Source: Symsagittifera roscoffensis (taxonomy: Eukaryota > Xenacoelomorpha > Acoela > Convolutidae). From it: a stretch of DNA of 64,000 nt. The notes under the pieces were generated by a model. That model made no database searches, had not been told where the DNA came from, and worked only from the letters and a program-made list of their open reading frames with translations. A program made the position numbers and the translations under genes. Each line of letters starts with the position of its first letter. Positions within the stretch are counted from its first letter, which is position 1. Positions 44,405 to 56,239 of this stretch are shown here, piece by piece. The DNA is taken from the NCBI RefSeq assembly GCF_963678635.1, contig NC_087067.1, forward strand, positions 38,535,682 through 38,599,681. Direction: 5' to 3'.

Positions 44405-47400
44405 TTTCCTACTAAATTAATAATTTTTTTAAAAAAAATGGGTAAAAATTAATTCTTACTATCAGAAAATATTATTTTGAATAGATCTATTTAACATTCG
44501 GCACCTTTTACGATACACATGCTAATAGGCTGGTCTCCAAACAAGTTTTTTATTAGCGTTCTTGCTAATTGCACGTTAACGACTGACGCGCACTCAGAGG
44601 AGTTCACAAAAGGGCAGTACATTTCAAATAAGTCGTTCCAAATAAGTAACAGCAGCATGAAGAGGACGTAGAACCAAACGTATTTTTAAAAAAAAACTAC
44701 ATTTAAACTAAAACCAAAAATGAATAAATATAGAATCTCATATCTTAAATTAAGATAGTAATCCTGAGTTCAAAAATTGAATTAGCAAACAAAATAATAC
44801 AAAATACCCGATTAAAAATTATGATTGTTCACAAAGTAATTCACCTGTTTGACATTACTATTACGCTTGCGACTACAAGCGTTATCAAATCGGAATGCAG
44901 AATTTTTTCAGGTCAACAAGTAGCTTAACAAAATCAGTTGAATCTCTTATGATGCTGCTATCACTTATGATGCTGCTATGCTGTTGACATGCTCAGTTTC
45001 TTGAAGTTTCAATTTCAACTACTGGGTGGGTAGTAGTTACTACATGGTAGTTTCAGGGAGACTTAAAACTTTTTAAAGTTTTTACAAAATCCGTTTTTTT
45101 TGTCAAACTGGTGTCTGGTCGAAGATTGTCTGCCTTCTTTCCGCTTCGCAAGTTTGTTTAGTTGCTAATTTGAAAAGCTCCCCTTAATAGGCGGCTACCA
45201 CCAAGCTATTTACACATAAAATTATGGCTCTCGGAAAAGTCAAATTTTATCTTTTTTCCAAACCTAATGCCCTAACATTCCAAACCTAAGGTCCTAATTT
45301 TTCGAAACTAACTTTCCAAACCCAAGGTTGCTGATTCAATGGAGATAACAGGCAGTGGAAATCCCCGTATCTTAGTGGCCACGCACATTTTATACGCAAA
45401 AAGTTATCGTCCTCGGAAAACTCAATGTTCTGATTTTTGGAGCATTTTTCTTCTAAATTTTGTAAATTTACAATAAAATACCCTCCCTTGTCTGGGACTT
45501 TGAATTCAATCCAAAGAACGGGTTGTGGGATTTTTTTTGAACACGCAATTATGCCCAAATTTTGTTACACCAGAACATTTTGAACTACATAAAAAATTTT
45601 TGAACGGGTACTGTAAAATTTTTTATTTTTTTTCTCGAAAAATACCCATCCAGACCTGGGTTTAAGCGTTCATCCGAATTTACATCTTCGATGAATTTTC
45701 TCTGCATTAGCAGCTAGACCCATGTTCTAAACATAAAGCTATGATTCTCAGAAATGTTATCCTTCTGATTTGTTGACCGTTTTTTGGACTTTTCCCGATA
45801 ACTATCCTGCGAAACCTCATATCACAGATTTTGAGAAAAAATACAAACCTATCAAACCATAATGAAAATTCAATCTGCTCTGATAGAAACAAAAATATTG
45901 TTTTTAGGATTTTTTTTCGGTTTTTTAATTGTCTCGAAATATCTATATATGTCTTTTTGATCGCTCAAATTCAAAAAAATTGTCTCCTTGTTTGACCCAG
46001 TACGCTCTTCATTTAGGCAAGTAGAATTGGTGCAACAATACGTGAACGACTTCTAGTTTCTAAAGTGGAATTTTATATTCAGCGGACTAAAAATAGACAT
46101 TTTGACCCAGATCTCTCAGATTGGGCTAATTTTCTCAAAAAGGTGTCCATGATAAATGGTTCAAGAAATTCAAAAAAAATTTAAAAACATAAATTTTCTT
46201 TGAAACTCGAAACTTGACTACGCGTCAATAAACGTAGTGAAGAAGCTATTATAGGTCATTATGATTTTTGCTACGGTATTTTTCACAAAAAATATCTTTT
46301 TGTATCGGCAAATTTGATTTTTTGCCTTTTGATTTTTGAATTTTTCAACGCTTGCGGAGATAAGACATTATTAAATTGGAAATTATATAATTTTTTCAGG
46401 TTTATAACTCATTTGACAAAATAATTTTGTTCTCGCTACCCTGCCAAACCTGGGTTTTTGGGTTCAATTGAAATTACAATTTAGGTGACTTTCTTCGGCG
46501 TAAGTCGCTCGGACGATTTTTGCCAAAGGAAAAGCTATAATTATCGAAAAATTCATTTTTCTGATTTGTTGACAGCTTTTCGACTTTTTTCGATAATTAC
46601 CCTGCCAAATCTGAATTATCCTGCTCAATCGACACAACAGGTTGTTGGAAGATTAATTTTATAAATTGCTACACCCAGCTACACTCAGTTTTTTAATTAG
46701 TTTTGTCCTTCGAAGAAGTGATTATTTTGACCGTTTTTTTGGAAATTTTTTGACTCCACTCAAAAATTACCGTGCCATTTATCAAGTTAAGTGTTCATTA
46801 GAGAACTTTTTCTACTAAAAAACTACCCTATCAAATCTGAGATAAAAATTTCAATCAAAAGAAATGGTTGCCCAATTTTTTTCTGCTGAATCGACTACTC
46901 CTTAGTCATTGTAAGAGAAAGTTTATGTCTTTGAAAAAAATTCATATTCGAAAATTTTTACTCTTCTCTTTTTTATTAGAAAAACAACAAAGGTTTTGCA
47001 AAAATCAATTTTTGAAATTACGCAATTTGTCCCACATCAGTATAACAAACTCAAAAAAGTTCAAACATGTACTTCTAGCTTTAGCTGAGCCCTAGATGTC
47101 TTCATCGAGACAAAATTCATGTGGAAATTTTGGTTCACTTAGTTTTTTCAACTTTTTAATTGTTTAGTAAGGTTTTGTTTATGACTCGGTTGTATCGCAA
47201 GTGGTGCAAAGCTCGGCGTCGCCTCTGTGTGATTTTTCGTTTTCTCCAACTTCAGATGGCAATAATAAGTTCCCACTGAGAAAATTTGTCTATTTTGTGC
47301 TGCATTTTTGCGTCTAGTGTAATTCAAATTTTTTTGGGCAAAGCAAAGTAATAAGAAAATTATCGGGAAGAAGCGGATTGATTGATTGATTTTTGTAAAC

Positions 47401-47810
47401 TGTTCGAAAAAGAACAACGATAGAGACGGATTGCTGCCAAAAAAGAGACCTTTGTTTCAAACTGCTCGAAAGATAGACAAATACAAGTATTGACCAATCA
47501 GAATGGAGATAGAAAAGCAAACTCGGACAAGAATTTTTTATTTACTTTATTTGTTCGATTATGATGGGTTAATACAGTATTTGTCTACTTTATGACGTGT
47601 CTGGTTTCTGGTTTGTCTACTTTTTGTTTTGTTTTCATTTTGCTATGTAACTAATAGACATAGACCAATAAGCAAAGTTGATTATTGGGTTTGATATTGT
47701 CTTTCTAGTTTTACAATTATCATGCATTTTGTACTGAATTTTTTTAGTTTTGAAATCAATCGACAGTGCTTGATCTTATTTATATTATGCGTTTAGTGAA
47801 ACTTGATTAA
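44405..47810. repeat. Diverged repeats, no gene recognised
   Basis: 45230-46800 contains several loosely related units with 'gattctcagaaa'/'aattatcgaaaa', TGATTTGTTGACCGTTTTTT-like blocks (near 45765, 46573, 46719) and 'taccctgccaaatctg'-like blocks. MITE 1 pieces lie at 46030-46220 and 46217-46280 and a family A tail at 47188-47230. 44869-44960 is related to 3486-3575. Open frames here lack motifs. Confidence 0.35.
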
Positions 47811-47819
47811 TAAAACGAG

Positions 47820-50005
47820 GCAAAACTGTGCCAAAAATTTAAATTTAGTTTAACAGTGCCAAAAATTATTTTGAATACTATTTTGGTCATCTGAAATCTC
47901 TGTTAATTTATAATATTCACATGGACGGTAGTTGAAAAGAAAAAACTGCCTCTTTTAATTAGTGCCGTTTGCTAATTAAGCAAAAAGTCCCGAAGCGCGG
48001 AGTCAAAAATAGTTCTGAACAAATAATTATCTCAAAAAACTGTCAATTTTCTCGGTTTCGCTCTAAAACAAAACAGTTTTAAAACAAAACTGCCATCAAC
48101 TTATAAACAGAACTCAAAATTTTCGAATATCATCAATTTTTGACAATGTTGAACATATTTTCAGTTTTGGTACTGTTGAAAGCCCCATTAAAAATAAGCC
48201 TGTTAATAACCATTCCACCTAAATATTTGAATCAATTTCTAGGCTGATAGTAGCAATCATGGATTTTACTTGTCGAGTGAAAAAACTTTCTTTATATAAA
48301 TTTCTGTAAATAATCTTTTAGGTGACAGTTTTTGATGAAAATGACGGAATATTTGTGCTCGGTGGGGTTTTTTCTCCAAAAAATGTTGACCTTTTAACTA
48401 ACAAATTTTGGCAAAAATTTTTCAAATCATTCGAAAACTTTCCTTGTCTTGAGCTCAAATTTAAAAAGTTTAGTATGCCTGTGTTCATTTTTCGTAATTT
48501 AGTTTTGGCAATTTTAAACAATTAACACGCGATCTATTTCGTGCTATGAACGCATGAACGCATAAGCGGGATTTAATCTGTCTCATAGATTGCTTTAAAT
48601 TGGATTGAGGCATGCTCTTTGTTCTATTTAATACTTTGCCAAACGCAAAAATTATCACATTTTTTGCGATCAGCAAAGTAGCGAGTGGGGGGATCATTTT
48701 CAACAAAAAACTTTTGAAGTTTTTCTAACTGCATTTGTTAGCCTATTGGCTATAAAAAGGGCTCTCTCTCTTTATATACCAAAACCTAAAAAAAACGGCC
48801 TTAAAACGGTTTTCTTTTGTCTTCGAGTATGCTTTTTGTTTTCTCTACTTTGTCTGTTACACTATAATTACACAATTTGTTTTTATTCGAAGGATGAACG
48901 ATAAGCGCCATTTAAAAAATAATAACACTCTAAAAACGGTAAAAATTGTATCAATTGAGACGAAATGTAGTGAAAAGTGACAATTGTAACAGGCGACAAT
49001 TCGCCATAGGCGGGGTCTTTCCTATCAATACGCGACATATACTGATCCAGGCGCTCTATTATTGTTGCTTATTTGTAAATGTGGCCTGTTTCAAACTGCG
49101 CGACCTCAAGAACTGTCGCCCAACAACTGTATCGTAATGAAGCTAAAATATTTACGGGTTGTTTGTTGCAGTTGTTTTTTCTATAAATGTTTTTGTACAA
49201 AAAACTCAAAAGTTGTATCTGCTATATCATCAATTGATGCTTTACTCAAAAAGAAACGTTTAGGGACGTTCAACAGTGCCGAAGTACAACAGTGCTGAAG
49301 TACATTAGTGCCAAAACTGAAATTGTGTTCAACTGTACTGAAAACTGAGGAACATTGAAAATGTTGAGTTCTGATACAAATTGTCGGCAATTTGTTTGAA
49401 TACTGTTTTGTTTGAAGTGAAAGCGAGAAAAACAATCACATTTTGCTGAGTTAATTTTTTGCTTATGACCCCAAGCTTGTGGAATTTTTGTTTGTTTAAC
49501 AAGCGGCACTAATTGAAAAAGCCATTTTTGTCTTTTAAACTGGCGCACAGACAGCTCGGCCAAAGACAATTCAGCCAATTTGAAATTCAGACAATTCAGC
49601 CAAAAGCATACAAACAATTCAGCCTGAGACAATTCAACTAGTTTTACGAAACGCTAGATTCGGCAGAAAAAATCGGAATTGAAGTTGTTTCTCGGTTTAA
49701 GGTCGCCGGTGGGTAACCGGCTCTAAATTTCGTATAGAGGCCTACCGTCTGTTAGCAAGCTCGCAACACGTTGGCGCGACTGCGGTGGTCCCTATTTTGG
49801 CTGAATTGTGTGCTTACTTTTGGCTGAATTGTCTGAATTTCAAATCAGTTGAATTGTCTTTGGCCGAATTGTCTGGACGCGTTTTAAACTACCATCCATT
49901 TGAATATAATTAATTCAAGAGATTTGAGATGAGTAAAATGGTATTCAAATTAATTTTTAGCACTGTTAAACTAAATTTCGATTTTAGCCACTCTTTTACT
50001 GCACC
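47820..50005. mobile_element. 2.2-kb inverted-repeat element
   Basis: The left arm, about 47820-48190, matches the reverse complement of about 49270-50005 once a nested MITE is removed. Shared blocks include AAATTTAGTTTAACAGTGC (left 47852, right near 49965), TTTTAATTAGTGCCG (47954; complement near 49505), CTCGGTTTCGCTCTAAAACA (48051; related complement near 49415) and TCAGTTTTGG (48162; complement near 49316). The arms are about 370-390 bp and diverged, around a spacer of about 1.1 kb without a recognisable transposase. Confidence 0.6.
49541..49881. mobile_element. hAT-like MITE with 8-bp target duplication
   Basis: TTTTAAAC at 49533-49540 is repeated exactly at 49882-49889 around a 341-bp unit. 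Its ends are long imperfect inverted repeats: TGGCGCACAGACAGCTCGGC at the left against the complement of GGCCGAATTGTCTGGACGCG at the right, continuing about 85 bases with AATTCAGCC motifs. An 8-bp duplication is typical of hAT transposition. The GC-rich core holds a perfect hairpin, GCCGGT-GGGTA-ACCGGC (49705-49721), unlike its AT-rich surroundings. It interrupts the right arm of the 47.8-50.0 kb element. Confidence 0.8.
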
Positions 50006-50919
50006 AAATTTTTGCTTCGTTTCAAGTAAAATCAGTCTGCAATAAATTTTTTGCATGATGTTATTTGTGCGGAAGACATTTAAATTTACGAACATTTTGA
50101 AGCAAAATCCTCAAAAAAGTTGCCATTGCTTAAGTTTTGTGTCATATTTGTTTTTTATTTTTCACATGAAAAACTAACTTGTCTATCGCAATAGTTGAGC
50201 AAAATTTTTATCAAAATCATTTCTTTCAGAATAATCACTTCTTTTACTTGAAATCAGTTGCAACTGAGTTCATGAAATTTTGCTACTTGCCTTTCGGTTT
50301 GCGTTCCAACAACCAAACTTTTAATTGCCAAAAAATTTGACATAATTTTTTCTGATTGGTTGCTAATTTTAACTATGCCAGCAAAATTATCTATTTGTTT
50401 TTTTTTGTGTTGAGTGAAACCGTTTGAGAGTGGTTACATTCAAATTCTTACAAGACATTTTTGAGAGGAGGTACCTCTTGAATACGATTTTTATTTAAAA
50501 TCTACTTAAAATAAAGATGACGTTTTCAATTTTCTTAAATTAATTTTTCTTAATTGTTTAAGGAATAAGTTTGACAAGGATAACCTTAGTCGAAACTTTC
50601 CTAATTGTTTATTGGGCTACCGGCTCTTTTTTGTTAATTTTTATAGCAGAGTTTTTGAGTTTTTTGTTCAGAATACTTGAATAAATTGATAAATTGTCAA
50701 CAAATGCTTTTTGTGTTCAAATTGACTGATTTGTCGTACTCTGTTTTGTTTGGAGCTATACGGGGGTTCACCGTGCCCTACATTCTTTTAAATTGATAAA
50801 ATAGCTTAAAAAATTTGTTTCGATTTTTTTTCTGAAAATTTTTGCGTTTTTTTCTTGAAAATGTCAAAAATAATTGATTTCCTACAAACAAGTTAATATT
50901 CCCCTAATTCCTTAACGTT

Positions 50920-51790
50920 CCTCTGTTATAATCTTTGTTTTCTTTGTTTAAAATGGGTTTGAACGTTTTTCATTTTTTCCAGCCCCGCTGAACAAATTTA
51001 ATTTACGATTTTCTTTTTTATTTCTGAGCTTTGTCTCTTCTTTGTTGAGTTCATTAAACGTGGGTCAAAGGGTTTTGCTTTGCGTTCTTTTAATGAGAAT
51101 TTTGTGTTTGAAGATAGAGGTCTGAAAGAAAGTCTCAAATTCTGCTCATATTCAGGGTTTGCAAAAATCCCTCTCAAGTTTAAAATCTGTGTCTCAATTA
51201 GGAAACTTCAATGTTTTTAAGAATAGTCGAACAAATTTTTCCCTTTTTTTATAATTCTTTCTCGTCTACAGATGAAAAAAAATCATGATCAAAATCAAAC
51301 AACGTTTAATAGTCTTAGGCCAGAAGCTGAAATATTTCAAATCTACACGCTGAAATTTAAATTTGAACTTAAGTTTTTGATAGATATACACGAAACAAAT
51401 TTCATTGGTAGATCCAATGAGTTTTTTTTCGTGATTTTACATATCTAATTTTAATATTGGTTTACACGCTTTTATACTATGTTTTAGCTGTATTTTTGCA
51501 TGCCGACGGTGCACTTGTTAAATATGATGATCTCACTTAGTAGCAACATGCATGTTTTTTTTGAATTTACAAGTTTCCCAAACAAAATGTTTATACCTTC
51601 ATGTAAAAGTTGGTACTTAAAAATTTTTACATTGTTATGTATTGTTATTAAACGCCTGTTTTTTTGTTAAGTTAGATTTAGATTGAGTGATTGTCATGAT
51701 GTATCAGGGGGTCAAAAAGAAAGCCACAAGTGCAAAAAAAGCGTTACAAAGAGAAAGGGTCGAGGCCCCACAAGACAAAATTTACGCTTT
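50920..51790 (+). repeat. 0.87-kb direct repeat, copy 1
   Basis: From TTCCTTAACGTTCCTCTG at 50920 to about 51790 it matches 55025-55920 in the same orientation, with scattered substitutions and small indels (mid-90s percent identity by eye). No coding motif was found; open frames in the two copies are not conserved in length. This is probably a dispersed non-autonomous element. Confidence 0.75.
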
Positions 51791-51849
51791 TTTAGACAAA
51801 ACCTGTTTGTCGAATTGCTTTGGGTGTTTTTTGGGCTGCCGGTTTTTCA

Positions 51850-52300
51850 ACCTTGCGTTAAGAAAGGATTTTGCAATCGGGTAGTAGATTTTCGTCCCGT
51901 AAATAACTTTTTCCACAGAATGGTTAAAATATAAATGGTAAATTTGGATTCAGTTCATAAAAAATCAAACATTTTTGCGTCTCGTCTTTTTTGGTCAGGA
52001 AGTAACAATTACACTTGGCAAAATTCATTGATTCGATTCTGACAGGACCTCTTTTTTTTTCAAACGAAGAATATTCGGTTCCAAAAAAAATTGGCGGCTT
52101 TTTACTGGTCTGCTTATGTTTTGTCGGCTTTGCAGGGTTTTGTTGTCGCATCTTAGAATTGTTTTATTGCTGTACTCAAGTTACATTGAGTTGCTTTTAG
52201 TGTTTTGATTAACCTTGCTTTTGTATTTTTTTCTTTATTTTTTTTTGTTTAAAATCTTTGTTCTGCCCGAATGATATCGGCTTATTTTATCGCCTTACTG
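51850..52300 (+). repeat. tRNA-like repeat family B
   Basis: Head CCTTGCGTTAAGAAAGG, ATTTTCGTCCCGTAAATAAC; body TTGTCGCATCTTAGAATTG parallel to 3704-3725; tail ATATCGGCTTATTTTATC. The B box is not clear in this copy. Confidence 0.45.
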
Positions 52301-53015
52301 ACTTTTTTAAAGTTGTTTTAAGGTAAACATAACTTCAATGCTCGACTCTGAATTGCATGAAATGCTCGAAATCTTATCATGGCAACACTTTTTCTGGCTT
52401 TGTTTTTGTCTTTTCCTTTTTGTTCCGCTTGATAGGTTTCCGCCTTTAGTTGTTCAAGTTCATGGCCTCATATTGCGTCTATCAAGGAGCAAAAAAATGT
52501 ATCTGCGTGTTTGCTTATTTTTGGGGTGAAGGGATTTTTAATAGTTCTAAAAATTGCTGAACTTTTTTGGCTTTTTTATTTGGCTTAATAGGTTTCGACC
52601 TATATCATGGCGGCCTAGTGACCTCATTATGCTTCTTTTGACCAGCATATAAAGTTTTGTGTTGTGTGTGTGTGTGGTGTGTGTTTGTATGTTTAGAGAA
52701 AGAGTCGGACTCAATAATTTTTATAAGTCTTGATGTTTTTTTTTTCAATTTAAAAGTTTTCTGCTAAGGTGTTTTCGGCTTTGTTACTGCTTGGTAAACT
52801 TTTTTCAACTTCTAAATTTATCACATTCTGTTGTTTCGGTTTGTGTTTTTTTCAAAACAGTAATTTAATAACACCATTTTTGTTCATTTTGATACGTTTA
52901 ATTTTTTTGGCAGTGCCGAATTTTCTTAATTTTTTAAATTTGTTTTTGTTTTTTTTTGTCTCAATTGTAATCTCTTTTGCTTTTGCTGAGCCGTAAAAAA
53001 TTCTTTTATATGAGT
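52301..53015. other. No gene seen; short GT-rich run
   Basis: T-rich sequence with a TGTG-rich stretch at about 52660-52690. Open frames at 52338-52529 and 52769-52996 are hydrophobic through T-richness and show no motif. Confidence 0.4.
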
Positions 53016-53017
53016 GC

Positions 53018-53400
53018 AGGCGCGGATCTAGGAATTTCTCGAGGTTGGCGGATTTTCAAAAAGGATTCCCTTTTTTAGGTCGACCAAATTGATTTTCTGA
53101 GCTCTCCCAAACCACTATGAAGACCCTAATTTGACAAAGTTTTCTGCGCCGCAGGCAAAACTTTGAAAAAACTGGCCAAATAAGACGTTTTTAGGCACTT
53201 TTTGGAATATTTCGACCAAAAAGTTGTGTATTTTTGGCGCGCGCTCAGCCCTCAAAGTTAGTACAGATTGTCGCTCAAGGCGCCTATAGAAAAATTAAGT
53301 CAGCCAAAAATGGATATCTCAAAATAGTATAAAAGGGGGACCCTTTGGGTCGGCAGGGGGTCGAATTTATGATTTCCTAATTCATTAATTCCTGAAGGGG
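53018..53400 (-). mobile_element. MITE family 3, inverted copy
   Basis: Begins GCAGGCGCGGATCTAGGAAT and reads as the reverse complement of the 20805 and 43624 copies: 'ggtcgaccaaattgattttc', TGCGCCGCAGGCAAAAC, 'aggcgcctatagaaaaatt', 'accctttgggtcggcaggg'. About 385 bp. Confidence 0.65.
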
Positions 53401-54582
53401 GGCCGCTACTGTATGAGTGGGAATTTTTTTTTCGTATTATAGGGAGGCGGAAAGTGAACGAAGTCGAGACTTTCTCTAATCGATACTGGTCTTAATCATC
53501 GACTTTTAGCATAGATTTCCGTTTTTACAAAGAAATCACCAAACCCATTTTTCTGCAGATATTTTAAGGATTGCTGTCCTTTTTTAGGACTGTCAGCACC
53601 CTGGAACCAGACCTCGTTTGAAAGCGGTGTCGACCTGCACCTACTGCAACTGAAATACGCAACCTCAGTTTTTCATGCTCAGCAGTTGATCCGAAGAGCC
53701 CTCCATTTTCAAACAGCCGAAAGACAATCACGGACTTTGGGAAATGCGGACAATGCTTTAGGGTGACCAAAGTGTTTATATTATACTTATAGATAACCTT
53801 AGATACCGTATTAGGGTGCAAAAAATAAGTCAATTTTCCAACCCGAATTTTTGCGACTTGGGGATGCGGGGGTTTTATATTACTGTTCCGAACTCGTTTT
53901 GATGAAGATTAACTATGGCCTAGAAATGGGTTTTTCAGCAATTGCAGGCTCTTCAAATAATACTGTTTTCATTGTTGTAGAAAACAGGGTTTGAAAGCTT
54001 CCTTTTTTGATACTAATTCATCGCGGTATTGACGAAGAGTCACTCCAACTTTTAAAAATTTAAATTAAACCTTTTTTTAACCAACTCTACAAAATTATTT
54101 GGAAAAAGTTTTAGGTTCTTGTTCTCCAAAAAAGGCAAAAAATTTCAAAAACTTCTAAAAATCAAAAGGTTTAAAAAACTTTTCTCAAATCATTTCTTTT
54201 ACAGAGCTTTTCCCCTCCCCTCCCCTCCTCTCCTCGCCTTTCAATTGATTGCTGGTACCGCTGCCTTTCTGGTGAAAAAATGAAAAATGGGACGTTTCCA
54301 GGGCTACTTTGGGCCGCGTGCTTGTTAACTGAGTGAAGGGCACATTTTTTATTGAGAAAAATCAAAAGTACATGTGTATCTTAACAAATAGTGAAGAAAG
54401 AAGCGAAACGCTGAGCACTCTTGTGCGATGAATTCAATCCTGTGTGGTGTCTTTACCATCGTCAGTATGTGTTGAAATTAGCTTGAAAATACTACTCTCT
54501 TCCAACCCCCTAATCTCACAGTTCTTACATTTTAGAATAAAAATTAGTTATTGGTCGCTCTTATGCGTTAAGCCGCCATCAG
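53401..54582. other. Unassigned region before zinc-finger exon
   Basis: 53560-53800 is less AT-rich and has a moderately open minus-strand frame (53564-53833), but I cannot assign it. Nothing else is recognised. A CT-rich tract lies at 54205-54240. Confidence 0.3.
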
Positions 54583-54770
54583 CCGACTTCAACGCCTGTT
54601 CATGTTGATCAAAAGATTAAACCTGGCACATCCAATCGATTTCCATGTCATTTTTGTCAGAAGCAGTTCGGATCTTCTTCTGCGCTCACTAAGCATAAGG
54701 TCATTCACAGTCACGTTCGCAAGTTTGTCTGTCTGCTTTGTGGGAAAAAATTCAAACGACAAGACCACCT
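54583..54770 (+). CDS. C2H2 zinc-finger exon (partial gene)
   Basis: After a CATCAG acceptor the frame starting CCG at 54583 reads 62 codons plus two bases to a consensus donor CCT|GTAAGT. It contains one complete C2H2 finger, CHFCQKQFGSSSALTKHK-x-x-H (C-x2-C-x12-H-x3-H with F and L in place). A second begins CLLCGKKFKRQDHL and is cut by the intron just after the conserved Leu. The linker is short (SHVRK), not TGEKP. The downstream exon with the paired His residues was not found, so this is a lone exon of an unknown zinc-finger gene or a trapped fragment. The longer open frames over the same bases are other frames. One of them continues past the donor as TTCKYCGTG, which resembles a BED-type finger start but may be chance. 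Confidence 0.6.
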
Positions 54771-55024
54771 GTAAGTATTGCGGAACAGGGGTTTTTCTCA
54801 CAACCGAAAGCTCAAACATATTCAGCCACTTGGCGCCCTTCAAACGGTCCACAACCGACCGAGCTTACGCATAAATTTTCTCAGTTCTAGAATACTGAAT
54901 ATTGATTGGCCAGACTATTTTCAAGCTTTCATGAAAAAATCTTCGCCATTTTCTGGCATAGCCACTTTTCCTTTAACTCATAAAATGAAGTTAAAATCAT
55001 GTACCAACTTTGATACAATGGCAA

Positions 55025-55920
55025 CGTTCCTTAACGTTCCTCTGTTATAATCTTTGTTTTCTTTGTTTAAAATGGGTTTGAAAGTTTTTCATTTTTTCCA
55101 GCCCCGCTGAACGAATTTAAGTTACGATTTCATTTTTTATTTCTAAACTTTGTCTCTTCTTTGTTGAGTTCATTAAACCTGGTTCAAAGGGTTTTTCTTT
55201 GCGTTCTTTTAATGCGAATTTTGTGTTTGAAGATAAAGGTCTGAAAGAAAGTCTCAAATTCTGCTCAAATTCAGGGTTTACAAAAATCCCTCTCAAGTTT
55301 AAAATCTGTGTCTCAATTAGGAAACTTCAATGTTTTTCAAAATAGTCGAACAAATTTTTTCCCTTCTTTTATAATTCTTTTTCGTCCACAGATTAAAAAA
55401 ATTCATGCTCAAAATCAAACATCGTTTAATAGTCTTAGGCCTGAAGCTGAAACATTTCAAATCTACACGCTGAAATTTAATTTTGAACTTAAGTTTTTGA
55501 TAGATATACACGAAACAAATTTCATTGGTAGATCCATTGGGTTTTTTTTGGTGATTTTACATATCTAATTTTAATATTGGTTTACTCACTTTTATACTAT
55601 GTTTTAGCTGTATTTTTGCATGCCGACGGTGCACTTGTTAAATATGATGATTTCACTTATTAGCAACATGCATGTTTAACCAAGTGGTTGTTTTGAATTT
55701 ACAAGTTTTCCAAACAAAATGTTTTAAATCTTCATATTAAAGTTGGTACTTAAAAATTTTTACATTGATATGTATTGTTATTAAACGCCTGTTTTTTTGT
55801 TAAGTTAGATTTAGATTGAGTGATTGTCATGATGTATCAGGGGGTCAAAAAGAAAGCCACAAGTGAAAAAAAAGCGTTACAAAGAGAAAGGATCAAGGAC
55901 CCACAGGAGAAAATTTACGC
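55025..55920 (+). repeat. 0.87-kb direct repeat, copy 2
   Basis: Second copy of 50920-51790 in the same orientation. Its start (AACGTTCCTTAACGTTCCTC) follows the zinc-finger exon by 0.25 kb. Compared with copy 1 it has a short insertion near 55678 (ACCAAGTGGTTG). Confidence 0.75.
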
Positions 55921-56235
55921 TTTTTTTGACAAGTGATGGAATTAATAATTTCGGATTCGAAGATCGACGGAGATGTGAAAAAAGCATCGAAACCAAAACA
56001 ATTGAAAGCAGAATTTTGGCTCGAAAACGAACTTCTCAGCTATTAACAGACCATCGGTTCATATTCTTCTTGTTCTGTTGACTACCGGCGATAAGCAATT
56101 ATTACAATGGGTTACTAAAACTTTTTGGTTGAAGGACTTTGTTCACACAATAACCGAAACTTGTGATCGTCTCCAGATGTGTTCTCCTCACCTTCTCCTC
56201 TCCATACTCTGATTCTTAGATCTTTCTCGGTATCA
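55921..56235. other. Unassigned, mixed sequence
   Basis: No repeat copy or motif is recognised. An open frame at 55863-56081 starts inside the preceding repeat. Confidence 0.3.
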
Positions 56236-56239
56236 GGCT

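Noticed and set aside
47148..47520. Minus-strand frames of 68-89 codons
   Set aside because: No motif and AT-driven composition, and they overlap a family A tail.
53564..53833. Possible zinc-finger or protein-coding frame near 53.6 kb
   Set aside because: Short Cys-containing strings in several frames do not build a consistent domain or splice structure.
54602..54874. 90-codon frame overlapping the zinc-finger exon
   Set aside because: It overlaps the C2H2 frame, which has exact Cys/His spacing and splice sites; only its last third (TTCKYCGTG) hints at a BED finger and that is too short to defend.
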